Shown here: piece after piece, positions 8,076 through 17,615 of the stretch
How the letters are laid out: every line of letters begins with the position of its first letter
Numbering within the stretch: the stretch's first letter is position 1
Assembly: GCA_036703315.1 (NCBI GenBank)
Contig: DATNPH010000008.1
Coordinates: 1 to 64,000 of the forward strand
Direction of reading: 5' to 3'
Length of the DNA stretch: 64,000 bases
Origin: DATNPH01 sp036703315
GTDB lineage: Bacteria > Cyanobacteriota > Cyanobacteriia > Cyanobacteriales > Coleofasciculaceae
Made by a program: the position numbers and the translations under genes
Notes under the pieces: model-generated
The model's database searches: none
Told to the model about the DNA's origin: nothing
The model's input: the letters and a program-made list of their open reading frames with translations, nothing else

Positions 8076-10379
8076 TTGCGCCCGCATAACTCCGACGCAA
8101 AAAATATAAACGATATGGTGACAGTGACTCGCTTCCACATGCAGCGCTATGGCGTTGCTGTATTAGCCGTTGTATTGGCGATGCTACTGATGCTGCTGCT
8201 AAACCCTTGGGTCACCATGGCACAATCTCCTTTTTTGATATTTTTTGGCGCAGTAGTGGTAAGCGCCTGGTATGGTGGCATGGGACCAGGACTGTTGACC
8301 ACCTGTTTGTCAGCACTGTTGAGCAGTTATTTCTTTGTTTATCCAATTTATTCGCTGGATCTCGATCTGAGTGACAGTGTGCGGGTTAGCCTGTTCATGT
8401 TGGAGGGGACATTAATCAGTGCCCTATGTGAAGCCTTACGCACCACTAATCGACGGTTGGAGGTAAGCGTGCGGAAGCTACGGGTAAGCGAGGAGCGTTA
8501 TCGCCGTCTCATTGATACCGCCTACGAAGGGATCTGGACGTTGGATGCACAGGGGTGGATAAACTACGTCAACCAGCGAATGACCGATATGCTCGGCTAT
8601 AGCGTTCAGGAAATTCTGGAGCGTCCCGTTTTTGATTTTATGGATGAGGAGGGACGCATTGAAGTGAAGCGGAACCTGGAACGATGCAAGCAGGGGGTAA
8701 AAGAACAATACGATTGCCGCTTCCGTTGCAAAGATGGTTCTGAGCTCTGGACAATTGTCTCTAGTAATCCAATCATCGGTGAGACAGGCGAATTTCAGGG
8801 CGTGATCGCGATGATGAGCGATGTGAGCGATCGCAAACAAGCAGAAGAGGCATGGCAACAGAGCAAACAATGGTTTCGCCAAATGGCAGAAACTATCCAA
8901 GATGTTTTCTGGATATCAGACTCTAGGTCGCGCCAATTAATTTACGTCAGTCCCGCCTACGAGAAGATTTGGGGGCGCAGCTGTGAAAGTTTACAAGCAG
9001 ATTGCAGCGAATGGATCAATGCAATTCATCCTCTTGATCGGGAGCGAGTGCAGACAGCTTTCTTCGAGAGCGTGTTCCAGGGAAAGTACGACGAAGAATA
9101 TCGGATCGTGCGTCCGGACGGAACAATTCGTTGGATACGCGATCGCGGTGTTCCGATCACAGACGAGTCTGGAGAGATACACCAGGTTGCTGGTATTGCA
9201 CAAGACATTACTGAGCGCAAGCAGGTAATTGAGATATTACAGGAGAGCGAAGAACGATTTCGCCAGATGGCAGATACAGCTCCTGTCTTAATCTGGATGT
9301 CTGGCACTGATCAGCTCTGCAATTACTTCAATAAACCCTGGCTAGACTTTACCGGACGGACAATGGAACAAGAATTCGGCAATGGTTGGGCACAAGGAGT
9401 CCATCCCAATGATTTCCAACGTTGTTTAGACACCTATGTGAATGCGTTTGATGCTCGTCAAGATTTTAGAATGGAGTATCGCCTCAGACGCTTTGATGGT
9501 GAGTACCGTTGGGTTTTAGATACAGGGGTTCCACGGTTTACACCAGAAGGTAGCTTTCTCGGCTATATCGGCTCGTCTATAGATATTAGCGATCGCAAGC
9601 AAGCCGAATTACAAATCCAACAACTCAACGAGAGCCTTGAACAACACGTCAAAGAGCGCACAGCCCAACTAGAAGAAGCCAACAGAGAACTCGAATCCTT
9701 CTCCTACTCTGTATCTCATGACTTGCGTGCCCCACTTCGCCATATTAGCGGTTTCGTAGACTTGCTCCACAAACGGGCGGCAGCAACTCTAGATGAAACC
9801 AGTCTGCGTTATTTGAAGACCATTGCCGAGACAACTAAACATGCAGGAACACTAATCGATAATTTGCTAACCTTTTCCCGAATGGAGCGCACCCAGATGC
9901 GCTACATGACCGTCAACATGAATCAATTGGTCGCAGAGGTGCAACGTGATATTGAGTTGGAAACCAATGGACGTGCTATTTATTGGCACATTGAGGAATT
10001 GCCTCAAGTACAAGGCGATCCTTCCCTGTTGCGCCAGGTGTTGAGCAATTTAATGGAAAATGCTCTCAAGTACACGCAGACACGCAGCTCATCTGAGATT
10101 GAACTCGGCTGCACAGAAAATAAGGACGAGTTCGTCTTCTTTGTGCGTGATAATGGCGTAGGATTCGATATGCGGTACGTACACAAACTATTTGGTGTGT
10201 TTCAACGCCTGCACAGTGAGCAACAATTTAAGGGCACTGGTATCGGACTAGCCAACGTCCGGCGGATTATCCATCGTCATGGAGGTCGAACCTGGGCAGA
10301 GAGTGTAATAGACGACGGTGCTACGTTCTATTTCTCCTTGCCAAAGACCGCACATCAAGAGTTGAAGGTTGAAAGTTGA
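8076..10379 (+). CDS. DUF4118/multi-PAS sensor histidine kinase
   Basis: Membrane sensor kinase. The N terminus (about 20-125) is a KdpD-type DUF4118 membrane module, with FFGAVVVSAWYGGMGPGLL. Three PAS/PAC domains follow (about 138-255, 265-380, 392-510), each ending in a DIxDRK/DITERK-like motif. After a short coiled coil comes HisKA with SYSVSHDLRAPLRH (phospho-His near residue 548), then HATPase_c with an N box near 656, DNGVGF near 691 and GTGIGL near 720. The dimerisation sequence is of the cyanobacterial phytochrome-like type that pairs with Rcp1 receivers, fitting the next gene. The start is uncertain: TTG 8076 has a too-close AGAGGA, and ATG 8115 has no clear site. Confidence 0.92.
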   Translation: MRPHNSDAKNINDMVTVTRFHMQRYGVAVLAVVLAMLLMLLLNPWVTMAQSPFLIFFGAVVVSAWYGGMGPGLLTTCLSALLSSYFFVYPIYSLDLDLSDSVRVSLFMLEGTLISALCEALRTTNRRLEVSVRKLRVSEERYRRLIDTAYEGIWTLDAQGWINYVNQRMTDMLGYSVQEILERPVFDFMDEEGRIEVKRNLERCKQGVKEQYDCRFRCKDGSELWTIVSSNPIIGETGEFQGVIAMMSDVSDRKQAEEAWQQSKQWFRQMAETIQDVFWISDSRSRQLIYVSPAYEKIWGRSCESLQADCSEWINAIHPLDRERVQTAFFESVFQGKYDEEYRIVRPDGTIRWIRDRGVPITDESGEIHQVAGIAQDITERKQVIEILQESEERFRQMADTAPVLIWMSGTDQLCNYFNKPWLDFTGRTMEQEFGNGWAQGVHPNDFQRCLDTYVNAFDARQDFRMEYRLRRFDGEYRWVLDTGVPRFTPEGSFLGYIGSSIDISDRKQAELQIQQLNESLEQHVKERTAQLEEANRELESFSYSVSHDLRAPLRHISGFVDLLHKRAAATLDETSLRYLKTIAETTKHAGTLIDNLLTFSRMERTQMRYMTVNMNQLVAEVQRDIELETNGRAIYWHIEELPQVQGDPSLLRQVLSNLMENALKYTQTRSSSEIELGCTENKDEFVFFVRDNGVGFDMRYVHKLFGVFQRLHSEQQFKGTGIGLANVRRIIHRHGGRTWAESVIDDGATFYFSLPKTAHQELKVES

Positions 10380-10437
10380 GAAGGTTGGAAGTTGGCAATT
10401 TGAACACTTGCGAACCTTTAACTTGAAGGGGTAATAA

Positions 10438-10899
10438 ATGTCTGACTTAAACCGAATTTTCCTAGTGGAGGACAGTGCAAACGATATCGAATTAATCATA
10501 GCTGCGCTGGCTGAAAATCGACTGGCAAATGAAGTCGTAGTGGTGCGTGATGGAGAGGAAGCCTTAGACTATCTCTATCAGCGGGGGATTTTCCGGTTGC
10601 GGAGAGAAGGTTACCCTGTCGTGGTGCTACTTGACCTGAAATTGCCCAAAGTGGATGGTCTAGAAGTGCTAGCACAAATTAAATCTGACCCGGAATTGAG
10701 AATCGTTCCTGTGGTAGTGCTAACCTCTTCTCGCGAGGAGCAAGACCTGATCAGAAGCTATAACTTAGGCAGCAAGGCTTATGTGGTGAAGCCGGTGGAT
10801 TTCCATGAATTTGTTGACGCCATTAGGGAACTAGGACTTTTCTGGGCTGTGGTTAATCAGCCGCCACCCGGCTCTCTGCCCTCTCTACGCAATACTTAA
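10438..10899 (+). CDS. Rcp1-like single-domain response regulator
   Basis: Receiver domain protein, 153 aa, without an output domain. VEDSANDIELI, the phospho-acceptor in VVLLDLKLPKVDG (Asp near residue 64), the Thr/Ser in VLTSS and the KPVDFHEF lysine are all present. This is the Rcp1 type, typically phosphorylated by phytochrome-class kinases. It starts 58 nt after the PAS kinase stop, with AGGGG before the ATG, and is followed by a hybrid kinase. The three genes probably form one phosphorelay unit. Confidence 0.94.
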   Translation: MSDLNRIFLVEDSANDIELIIAALAENRLANEVVVVRDGEEALDYLYQRGIFRLRREGYPVVVLLDLKLPKVDGLEVLAQIKSDPELRIVPVVVLTSSREEQDLIRSYNLGSKAYVVKPVDFHEFVDAIRELGLFWAVVNQPPPGSLPSLRNT

Positions 10900-11007
10900 G
10901 TAGGTCAAAAGTCAAAATTGTTTAACTCAATTGAACAAAGTGTCCTAACTGCTTACTTTATGCCCATTAAATGTACAACAGCTTATTACGTTAAAAGGTA
11001 AACGCTT

Positions 11008-14000
11008 GTGGAAAAACTGCGTATCCTTCTGCTCGAAGACAGTCTGCTAGATACAGAACTCATCCAGGTGAATCTGACCGATGGCGCTATAGACTGCGAA
11101 TTAGTGCGAGTAGAGACACGCACTGACTTCCTGGCGGCACTAGAAAACGATGCTTTTGACCTGATTTTGTCAGATTACTCACTGCCTGCCTTCGACGGAA
11201 TCTCGGCTTTGGAAACAGCGCAAGATATTTGCCCCCAAGTGCCGTTTATCTTCGTTTCCGCTACTCTGGGCGAGGAACTGGCAATTGAAACACTAAAAAG
11301 GGGTGCTACAGACTACGTGCTGAAACAGCGCTTAGAGCGGCTTAGTCCAGCCGTCAGGCGGGCGTTGCGGGAAGCGAAGGAACGTGTTAGGCGGGAGCGA
11401 GCTGAGTCAGAACTCCGAACGCTAGCATCGGAATTAGAAAGACGAGTAGAAGAACGAACGGCTGCATTAGCTAAAGCAAATGAGTCTTTAAAAAAGGAAA
11501 TTACTGAGCGTCAACGGGTAGAGGAATCGTTGCGGCGAAGCGAGTCTACCCTCCGCAGCTACTTTGAACTTCCTTTAATGGGTATTGCTATTACTTCACC
11601 GGAGAAAGATTGGCTAGAAGTCAACAATGAGCTGTGTGACATTTTTGGGTATGACCGTGATGAGTTAATGCAAATAACTTGGGTGGATCTAACTTACCCA
11701 GAGGATTTGCAGGCTGATCTGGAGCAGTTTAAGCAAATTGTAGAGGGAAAGTCTGAAGGCTATTTGATGGACAAGCGGTTTATCCGCAAAGACGGTCAAG
11801 TGATTGACGCTAGTATCTCGGTTCGCTGTGTGCGTCTAGCTGATGGGTCGATTGATTACTTTGTGGCTCTGGTTCAGGATATCACCGATCGCAAACGGGC
11901 TGAGGAAGAAAGGACACAGTTGATTCGGGAGCAGACAGCTCGTCTGGAAGCTGTGGAGCAAGGACGAAAATCGGCATTCTTGGCGGAAGCTAGTACAGTC
12001 CTGAGTTCCTCTCTCGACTATGAAACGACTTTAGCGAGTGTAGCGAAATTGGCAGTACCTTTCATTGCTGACTGGTGCGCTGTTGACATTCTCGATGAAG
12101 ACCAACTGATTCGTCGCGTTGCTATAGCCCATTTAGAACCGTCAAAAGTGGAAGTGGCGTGGGAGTTAAATCGGCGCTATCCAGAAAATATTGATGGCTT
12201 TAGAGGGCTACCGAAGGTTTTGCGTACTGGTGAGTCAGCGATCACTACCGAGATTACTGACTCCAACTTAATCGCTCTTGCCCAGGATGCCCAGCATCTC
12301 CACATGGTTCGTGAACTAGGGTTAAAGTCCTATATGATTGTGCCGTTGGTTGCCCGTGGGCGGACATTGGGTGCAATTACATTTGTCACCGCTGAGTCAG
12401 ATCGCCGCTATAGTCCTGCCGACTTACCTCTTGTTGAAGATTTAGCTCGTCGCGCGGCCTTAGCTGTCGATAATGCATGCCTTTACCGTGAAACCCAAGC
12501 GGCGCAAGAGATTGCCGAACAGGCAGCTGAACGCAATGCCACCCTACAAGCCGTTACCGCTGCACTCAGTGAAACCCTTACCCAAGAGCAAGTCGCTCAA
12601 GTTGTTATCGAGCAAGGATTAGCTGCTTTGGAGGCAGGTGGAGGCTTAGTTGCACTACTAACTGACAACGGCAAAACGCTTGAGGTGGTGCAGGCGATCG
12701 GTTATTCGCAGGAAGTACTAGATACATATAGTCGTTTCCCACTGACAGCATCTTTGCCACTTGCCGATGCTGTGCGGACTCAGAAGCCTATTGTGATTGA
12801 ATCGCGTCAAGTCTGGGCAGAGTCCTACCCTCACTTGTCCAATGAGCACGCTAGGACTCCTTACCATGCCTGGGCTTCTATTCCACTAATTGTCGAGGGA
12901 CACACAGTGGGAGCGATGGGCTTGAGCTTTCCGAACGCTCGGAAGTTTAGCATGGATGATTATGCCTTAATGCTGGTTTTGGCGCATCAGTGTGCCCAGG
13001 CGATCGAACGTGCACGAGCTTACGCCGCCGAACGACAAGCACGGGCTGACGCGGAAGCGGCTAACCGCATTAAAGATGAATTCCTAGCAACCCTCTCCCA
13101 TGAGTTGCGTACCCCTCTCAACGCCATGCTGGGATGGACTCAGTTACTGCGAACCCGCAAGTTCGATGAGGCAAAGATGGCTCGCGCTCTGGAAACTATT
13201 GATCGCAACACGAAGTCCCTAGCAGCCCTAATCGAGGACATACTCGATGTTTCACGCATTATGACGGGTAAGCTCCACCTTTCTACCCGTGTGTGTGAAA
13301 TACTCTCAGTTATTGAAAGTGCGATCGAGGCTGTACGCCCTGTGGCTGAAGCCAAGACCATTCAAATTGAGTTCTTCCCTAATTCATCAACAGGAAAAGT
13401 CTGGGGAGATGTCAACCGTTTGCAGCAGGTAGTGTGGAATTTACTCTCTAACGCCATAAAGTTTACACCTAAAGGTGGGCGAGTCGAAATCAGACTGGAT
13501 AAAGTTGACAGATTGGCAGATTCTCAAGAGTTGTTAGCGCAGCGCCGCAGCTTTAGTGAAGACTTAGCTCAGGTTGAAGGTTTAGAAACTAACCTGCAAC
13601 CTGCAACCTTCGCGCAACCTTCTAAGTCCTATGCTCAAATTCAAGTGACCGACACAGGCAAGGGCATTGCTCCTGATTTTCTGCCCTATGTGTTTGAACG
13701 CTTTCGCCAAGAAAATAGCACTAGTACAAGATCACATGGCGGACTAGGACTGGGGCTGGCAATTGTTCGCTCTCTAGTGGAAATGCATAACGGCACTGTT
13801 CAAGCATTCAGTGAGGGCGAAGGACTGGGAGCAACGTTTACAGTGCTGCTACCCCTATTTGTCGAGACTAGAGACACGGAAGTAAACAGTAGAAACACGA
13901 CCAACCACTCCCAACTCCCCACTCCTGATTCCCCACTCCATGGCTTGCGAATACTTATTGTTGATGATGAAGCCGACGCGAGAGATTTGCTGGCTACTAT

Positions 14001-14334
14001 ACTCGAACAAAGTGGAGCGCAAGTGACAGCAGTGGCTTCAGCTGATGAAGCCCTTACATCCCTCTCACAATTAAACGCTAATGTATTGGTCAGTGATATT
14101 GCAATGCCTAATGTTGATGGCTATACTCTCATTCGCCAAATACGGTCACTCGAAGCAGAGCGAGGAGAACATATTCCCGCTGTAGCTCTAACAGCTTATG
14201 CCAGAGAATCAGATCGCATCGCAGCTTTAGAGGCAGGTTTTCAAGTTCATTTATCCAAGCCTTTTGACCCAGAAGATTTAGTAAGCGTAGTGGCAAAACT
14301 TGCTAACTGCAAACAAAAAAGCCTAACGATTTAG
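11008..14334 (+). CDS. Hybrid histidine kinase REC-PAS-GAF-GAF-HK-REC
   Basis: Soluble signalling hub of 1108 aa. Order: N-terminal receiver (1-125, Asp in LILSDYSLP), coiled coil (about 130-180), PAS (185-300, ending DITDRK), GAF (about 325-495), second GAF (about 500-670), HisKA with FLATLSHELRTPLNAML (His near 697), HATPase_c (about 790-950, with DTGKGI and LGLGLAI) and a C-terminal receiver (about 980-1100, LIVDDEADARDLL, Asp in VSDIAMP). No membrane segment. GTG 11008 is supported by AAAGG about 9 nt upstream. A receiver at each end suggests input from the upstream kinase and intramolecular output. Confidence 0.93.
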   Translation: MEKLRILLLEDSLLDTELIQVNLTDGAIDCELVRVETRTDFLAALENDAFDLILSDYSLPAFDGISALETAQDICPQVPFIFVSATLGEELAIETLKRGATDYVLKQRLERLSPAVRRALREAKERVRRERAESELRTLASELERRVEERTAALAKANESLKKEITERQRVEESLRRSESTLRSYFELPLMGIAITSPEKDWLEVNNELCDIFGYDRDELMQITWVDLTYPEDLQADLEQFKQIVEGKSEGYLMDKRFIRKDGQVIDASISVRCVRLADGSIDYFVALVQDITDRKRAEEERTQLIREQTARLEAVEQGRKSAFLAEASTVLSSSLDYETTLASVAKLAVPFIADWCAVDILDEDQLIRRVAIAHLEPSKVEVAWELNRRYPENIDGFRGLPKVLRTGESAITTEITDSNLIALAQDAQHLHMVRELGLKSYMIVPLVARGRTLGAITFVTAESDRRYSPADLPLVEDLARRAALAVDNACLYRETQAAQEIAEQAAERNATLQAVTAALSETLTQEQVAQVVIEQGLAALEAGGGLVALLTDNGKTLEVVQAIGYSQEVLDTYSRFPLTASLPLADAVRTQKPIVIESRQVWAESYPHLSNEHARTPYHAWASIPLIVEGHTVGAMGLSFPNARKFSMDDYALMLVLAHQCAQAIERARAYAAERQARADAEAANRIKDEFLATLSHELRTPLNAMLGWTQLLRTRKFDEAKMARALETIDRNTKSLAALIEDILDVSRIMTGKLHLSTRVCEILSVIESAIEAVRPVAEAKTIQIEFFPNSSTGKVWGDVNRLQQVVWNLLSNAIKFTPKGGRVEIRLDKVDRLADSQELLAQRRSFSEDLAQVEGLETNLQPATFAQPSKSYAQIQVTDTGKGIAPDFLPYVFERFRQENSTSTRSHGGLGLGLAIVRSLVEMHNGTVQAFSEGEGLGATFTVLLPLFVETRDTEVNSRNTTNHSQLPTPDSPLHGLRILIVDDEADARDLLATILEQSGAQVTAVASADEALTSLSQLNANVLVSDIAMPNVDGYTLIRQIRSLEAERGEHIPAVALTAYARESDRIAALEAGFQVHLSKPFDPEDLVSVVAKLANCKQKSLTI

Positions 14335-14352
14335 CCTGTTAATAACGAATAA

Positions 14353-15474
14353 CTAATGACTAGCTTTTCCTGAGGCTTGTGTGATCATTGCACGTATGGC
14401 TTGAGCGGTGGCTGGTGCGAGGAGGATGCCATTGCGATAGTGACCTGTGGCTAGCAGGACGTTACTGTAACCCGGTAGTTGACCAATAATCGGGGCAGGG
14501 CGTCCTTCAGGGCGAGGACGCTTGCCTGACCAAGTACGAACAATTGTCGCTTCTGCCAAAGCTGGGCAAAAAGCATTTGCCTCCTGTCTCACCTTCTCTA
14601 AATTCGTTGGTTCTGCCACTACCTCACCGACTGCATCAGCAAACTCAACCGTCGCACCCACCCAGTATTCCTTCTCGCTCACTGGCACAATATGGACATC
14701 GTCACCAGTAATTACTGGCTGAAAGTCAGGCTTACCTAAAGGATGTTCCAGCTGCAAGTGCAACGCTTGACCTAAGACGGGTCTTATATCAACAGGTTGC
14801 TCTAGTGAAGCGGTGAGCAGCGTTGAACCCAAACCTGATGCAACCACTAACCAATCAACATCCAACTGTTCAACGGTGGTGTGAATTTGCTTACAAACAC
14901 GCTCACCAGAGGCATCTGAGTTTGTTGATGTAAGGCTTTCGACACCAACGCCGAAATTAAAGGTGACACCGTTAGACTCAGCAGCTATCACCAGAGCTTT
15001 AGTAAGGGCAGATGGATCAACCTGCCGATCTTGGGGAGAATAAATTGCACCGATAATCTTTTCAGTGCACAGTTGAGGGCAGTGAGACTGGACTTGAGCA
15101 ACATCCCAGATTTCCAAGGGCCAACCTTGAGAGCGGCGAGTTTCTGCAAGCTGTTTCCAAGAGACTAAGTCTTCTTGTGTAAAACAGAGCATAACGATGC
15201 CGTTACGGTTGAAGGGAATTTGATGCTTGGTGAGCGCTTCTAATTCGGGAATTAGTACCTCGTAACGTTGCATACTGGCTTGCCGCAGTTGCCATGCTCT
15301 GCCCTTTACTTTTTTACTGATTGCGCCCATCAGGACGCCCAGTGCCGCGCCTGTAGCCCTCTGTGCTGGAGGATATCGGTCGAGGACAGTGATTTTTAGC
15401 CCACTGACTAAACTGAGTTCGTAGGCGATCGCTGCCCCGACAATACCACACCCAATAACGGCAACGTGAGTCAT
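14353..15474 (-). CDS. FAD-dependent amine oxidoreductase, ThiO-like
   Basis: DAO-superfamily flavoprotein of 373 aa. The FAD-binding Rossmann motif VAVIGCGIVGAAIAYE is at residues 4-19, and the C-terminal ATGHYRNGILLAPATA segment is characteristic of glycine oxidase ThiO, which makes the iminoacetate used for thiazole synthesis of thiamine. Many cyanobacteria carry ThiO fused to ThiG; this one is unfused, so it may be a paralogue with another D-amino acid or amine substrate. It is followed 10 nt upstream by psbQ on the same strand, suggesting co-transcription. Confidence 0.8.
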   Translation of the reverse strand: MTHVAVIGCGIVGAAIAYELSLVSGLKITVLDRYPPAQRATGAALGVLMGAISKKVKGRAWQLRQASMQRYEVLIPELEALTKHQIPFNRNGIVMLCFTQEDLVSWKQLAETRRSQGWPLEIWDVAQVQSHCPQLCTEKIIGAIYSPQDRQVDPSALTKALVIAAESNGVTFNFGVGVESLTSTNSDASGERVCKQIHTTVEQLDVDWLVVASGLGSTLLTASLEQPVDIRPVLGQALHLQLEHPLGKPDFQPVITGDDVHIVPVSEKEYWVGATVEFADAVGEVVAEPTNLEKVRQEANAFCPALAEATIVRTWSGKRPRPEGRPAPIIGQLPGYSNVLLATGHYRNGILLAPATAQAIRAMITQASGKASH

Positions 15475-15483
15475 TTAGCTAGG

Positions 15484-15933
15484 TCAATCCTTTGGTTTAG
15501 GAACCCGCTGCAAAATCTGATCAAAGTCTTTCAATGCCGCTTGGTAGTTTTGTACTGCTACCTGATAGTTTCCTTTTGTAGACGCTATGTCAATGCTCTG
15601 TAGACGGCTGAACAAGTCTTTGGCTGCCTCACTCGCTGCCTTTTGCTCCTGAGGAAGGAGTTCACGAATCAGATAGTTAACACTCCGCCGTAGCTCTCCT
15701 AAAGGACCATGGATATACGTGCCAACATCTGTCCAGTTTCGATTTTGAATCTTGTCTTCGAGGATTGGCATCCTATCGCGCAGAGCGGTAACTGTGGAAG
15801 CAAGTTGCTGAATTTGCTCAATCTGTGCGCTAGTGTAGCTAGGCGGCGTCACGGCTTTGGGGCTACCGCAGCTAACTAACAATGTTGTCACCATTGCTAA
15901 AATCAAAGCCAGAATAGATCGGTAAGTTCTCAT
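15484..15933 (-). CDS. psbQ: Photosystem II lipoprotein PsbQ (CyanoQ)
   Basis: Lumenal lipoprotein subunit of photosystem II that stabilises the oxygen-evolving side. The 149-aa protein opens with a lipoprotein signal peptide (LILAMVTTLLVSC, lipobox Cys22), followed by a helical domain. WTDVGTYIHGPLGELRR near residue 70 matches the CyanoQ signature WxxxxTYIHGPLGxLRR. The frame is open 23 codons further, but ATG 15933 puts the signal peptide at the N terminus as in known CyanoQ. This gene is the best single marker that the organism is a photosynthetic cyanobacterium. Confidence 0.9.
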   Translation of the reverse strand: MRTYRSILALILAMVTTLLVSCGSPKAVTPPSYTSAQIEQIQQLASTVTALRDRMPILEDKIQNRNWTDVGTYIHGPLGELRRSVNYLIRELLPQEQKAASEAAKDLFSRLQSIDIASTKGNYQVAVQNYQAALKDFDQILQRVPKPKD

Positions 15934-16136
15934 AGCTATTTGTCTCGTAACTAACCAGCTAATCAGCAAAAATACTGACTTTTGTAAGGAAATATAGCTC
16001 AAAATTCCCCCCTCCTACGTCTTACTCCCGTAAGATTTTTACTGGCTATTCTTTTGCCTTTTGGCTAAATGATTAGCCTTATGAGGGTAGAGAGTAAAGA
16101 AGAAATGAGGTACACAATCTTGAGAAGCGAGTAAGT

Positions 16137-16985
16137 TTACAAAGCTCGGCGTCGCAGAAAGGGAAGAAGAGATTCACTAACTTTTCCTGACCAATGCTCT
16201 TGAGGGTAATGCTTGCCTTCCTCCAATTTGACAAGTTCGACATTTTTTAGAGTACTAGCGAGCTGCTGTGCCTGAGTAAAGGGAAGCCAAGGGTCAATCA
16301 TTCCCCAAACAAGCAGGGTTGGCTTTGTCCAGTTGGAAAAGCCCGCTTCAATCTCTGCCATTGACTGCTGCAATTGAAGATTTTTCACTGTCATCAGCAA
16401 ACTTCGTCCCGCGTCAGAACTTTTGAGGAAGGGTCTACGGTAAACATCTAAATCTTTGTCAGAAATCCGGTAGCCGCTACCGCCTTCTAGTGTGCGGTCA
16501 ACCAATAGTGGGTCTTGCGTCAACATATCGCCAATCAAAGGCAACCCTAACTGCTTAATCTTCCAAGGCAACTTGGCGTCAGATGACACTGGGGTATTAA
16601 GAATTGCCAGACGCTCAATCTGGTCGGGGTGACGCAGGGCATACTGAAGCCCTACAGAGCCAAGAAACCCCTGAACAACTAAATAAAACCGCTCGATTTC
16701 CAGCTGTTTGAGGAAATCTGTTAAGGCAGTAATGAATGCATCGGGTGTATAAGCAAAGTCCCTTCGGTCTGGCTTGGCAGATAAGCCAAATCCAATCCAG
16801 TCGGGTGCGATCGCTCTCAATCCTTTTTCAGCTAAATCTGGCATGATCTCAGACCAGCAATAACTCTGAGAAGGTAGACCATGAAGTAGCAGTACTGGCA
16901 GCTGGTCACTTCTGCCAATTGGGTTGGCTTCCCGATAAAACCATTTCAGCGACCCGACCTCTATTGATTGTTCTGTTATTGGCAC
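16137..16985 (-). CDS. Alpha/beta hydrolase-fold protein lacking the nucleophile
   Basis: Protein of 282 aa resembling haloalkane dehalogenase/epoxide hydrolase-type alpha/beta hydrolases: oxyanion motif LLLHGLPSQ (HG at 35-36), PDWIGFGLSAKP, and a C-terminal LEEGKHYPQEHW that supplies the usual His. At the nucleophile elbow the sequence is VVQGFLGS: Gly106 sits where Asp or Ser is expected. A related VVQG-type elbow occurs, from memory, in chloroplast proteins of plants, so this may be a conserved non-catalytic or altered-mechanism subfamily. No functional neighbours. Confidence 0.85.
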   Translation of the reverse strand: MPITEQSIEVGSLKWFYREANPIGRSDQLPVLLLHGLPSQSYCWSEIMPDLAEKGLRAIAPDWIGFGLSAKPDRRDFAYTPDAFITALTDFLKQLEIERFYLVVQGFLGSVGLQYALRHPDQIERLAILNTPVSSDAKLPWKIKQLGLPLIGDMLTQDPLLVDRTLEGGSGYRISDKDLDVYRRPFLKSSDAGRSLLMTVKNLQLQQSMAEIEAGFSNWTKPTLLVWGMIDPWLPFTQAQQLASTLKNVELVKLEEGKHYPQEHWSGKVSESLLPFLRRRAL

Positions 16986-17128
16986 TGTTATTTCCTACAC
17001 CGTTTACCGTGGTTTGAGCTTACTGCCCTCTGTGACTTTGAGCAAGTTTCACTCCTCTAGTGCCCAATTATCAAGAAATGACAACAAAGCGCAAATCTTT
17101 CAAAAAATAAAAGCTGATTCGGCTTAAT

Positions 17129-17164
17129 TTGTAATAAATAATTAAGTTGTAATACATAATTAAG
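17129..17164 (+). repeat. Two tandem 18-bp A/T-rich direct repeats
   Basis: TTGTAATAAATAATTAAG (17129-17146) is followed directly by TTGTAATACATAATTAAG (17147-17164), one mismatch. It ends 37 nt before ATG 17202, so it may be an operator or an AT-rich promoter element. Confidence 0.6.
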
Positions 17165-17201
17165 CAGTTCTTTAACATCACTTAATTGTAGGAAATGTTG
17201 C

Positions 17202-17615
17202 ATGAACGCAGCTGAACAAGCAAGAGGCTTAGAATTTACCACCAAAATCGCGGCTATTGTCAACCTGTTTAAGTCAGAGTTTCCTGATGCCAAGGCAGAT
17301 CTCAAGCCTTGGAGCAATGATCCTGATACCCGTGAGTTAGTCGATCCGGATTCGATTGATATCGGCTTTCACTTCCCGGGCTGGAGTAGAAAATTTCAAA
17401 GCCGTAGCATCCTGGTACAAATCCGCTTATATGAAGACCCTTTGAGTGGCACCCGACGTGCCATTGGCATTGAAGCAGCAGGATTTGACTATCGTGGCAA
17501 AGCGTGGCGACTCTCTACGATTAACGATTGGCAGTTTGTGGGGGAGTCCAAACCAGCACCGGAAGTGGGGGAAAAGCTCAAGCACTTTTGCCGCGAGGTG
17601 CTTAGTATCTTCTGA
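17202..17615 (+). CDS. Conserved hypothetical protein
   Basis: Soluble protein of 137 aa with no domain I can name. It is composed like a real gene (balanced composition, aromatic-rich core: IDIGFHFPGWSRKFQSRS, GFDYRGKAWRLSTIND). AGGAA lies about 8 nt before the ATG. The pattern of a DxDxIDIxFHF stretch and a basic region suggests a small alpha/beta domain, possibly restricted to cyanobacteria. It stands alone, with the tandem 18-bp repeats just upstream. Confidence 0.7.
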   Translation: MNAAEQARGLEFTTKIAAIVNLFKSEFPDAKADLKPWSNDPDTRELVDPDSIDIGFHFPGWSRKFQSRSILVQIRLYEDPLSGTRRAIGIEAAGFDYRGKAWRLSTINDWQFVGESKPAPEVGEKLKHFCREVLSIF

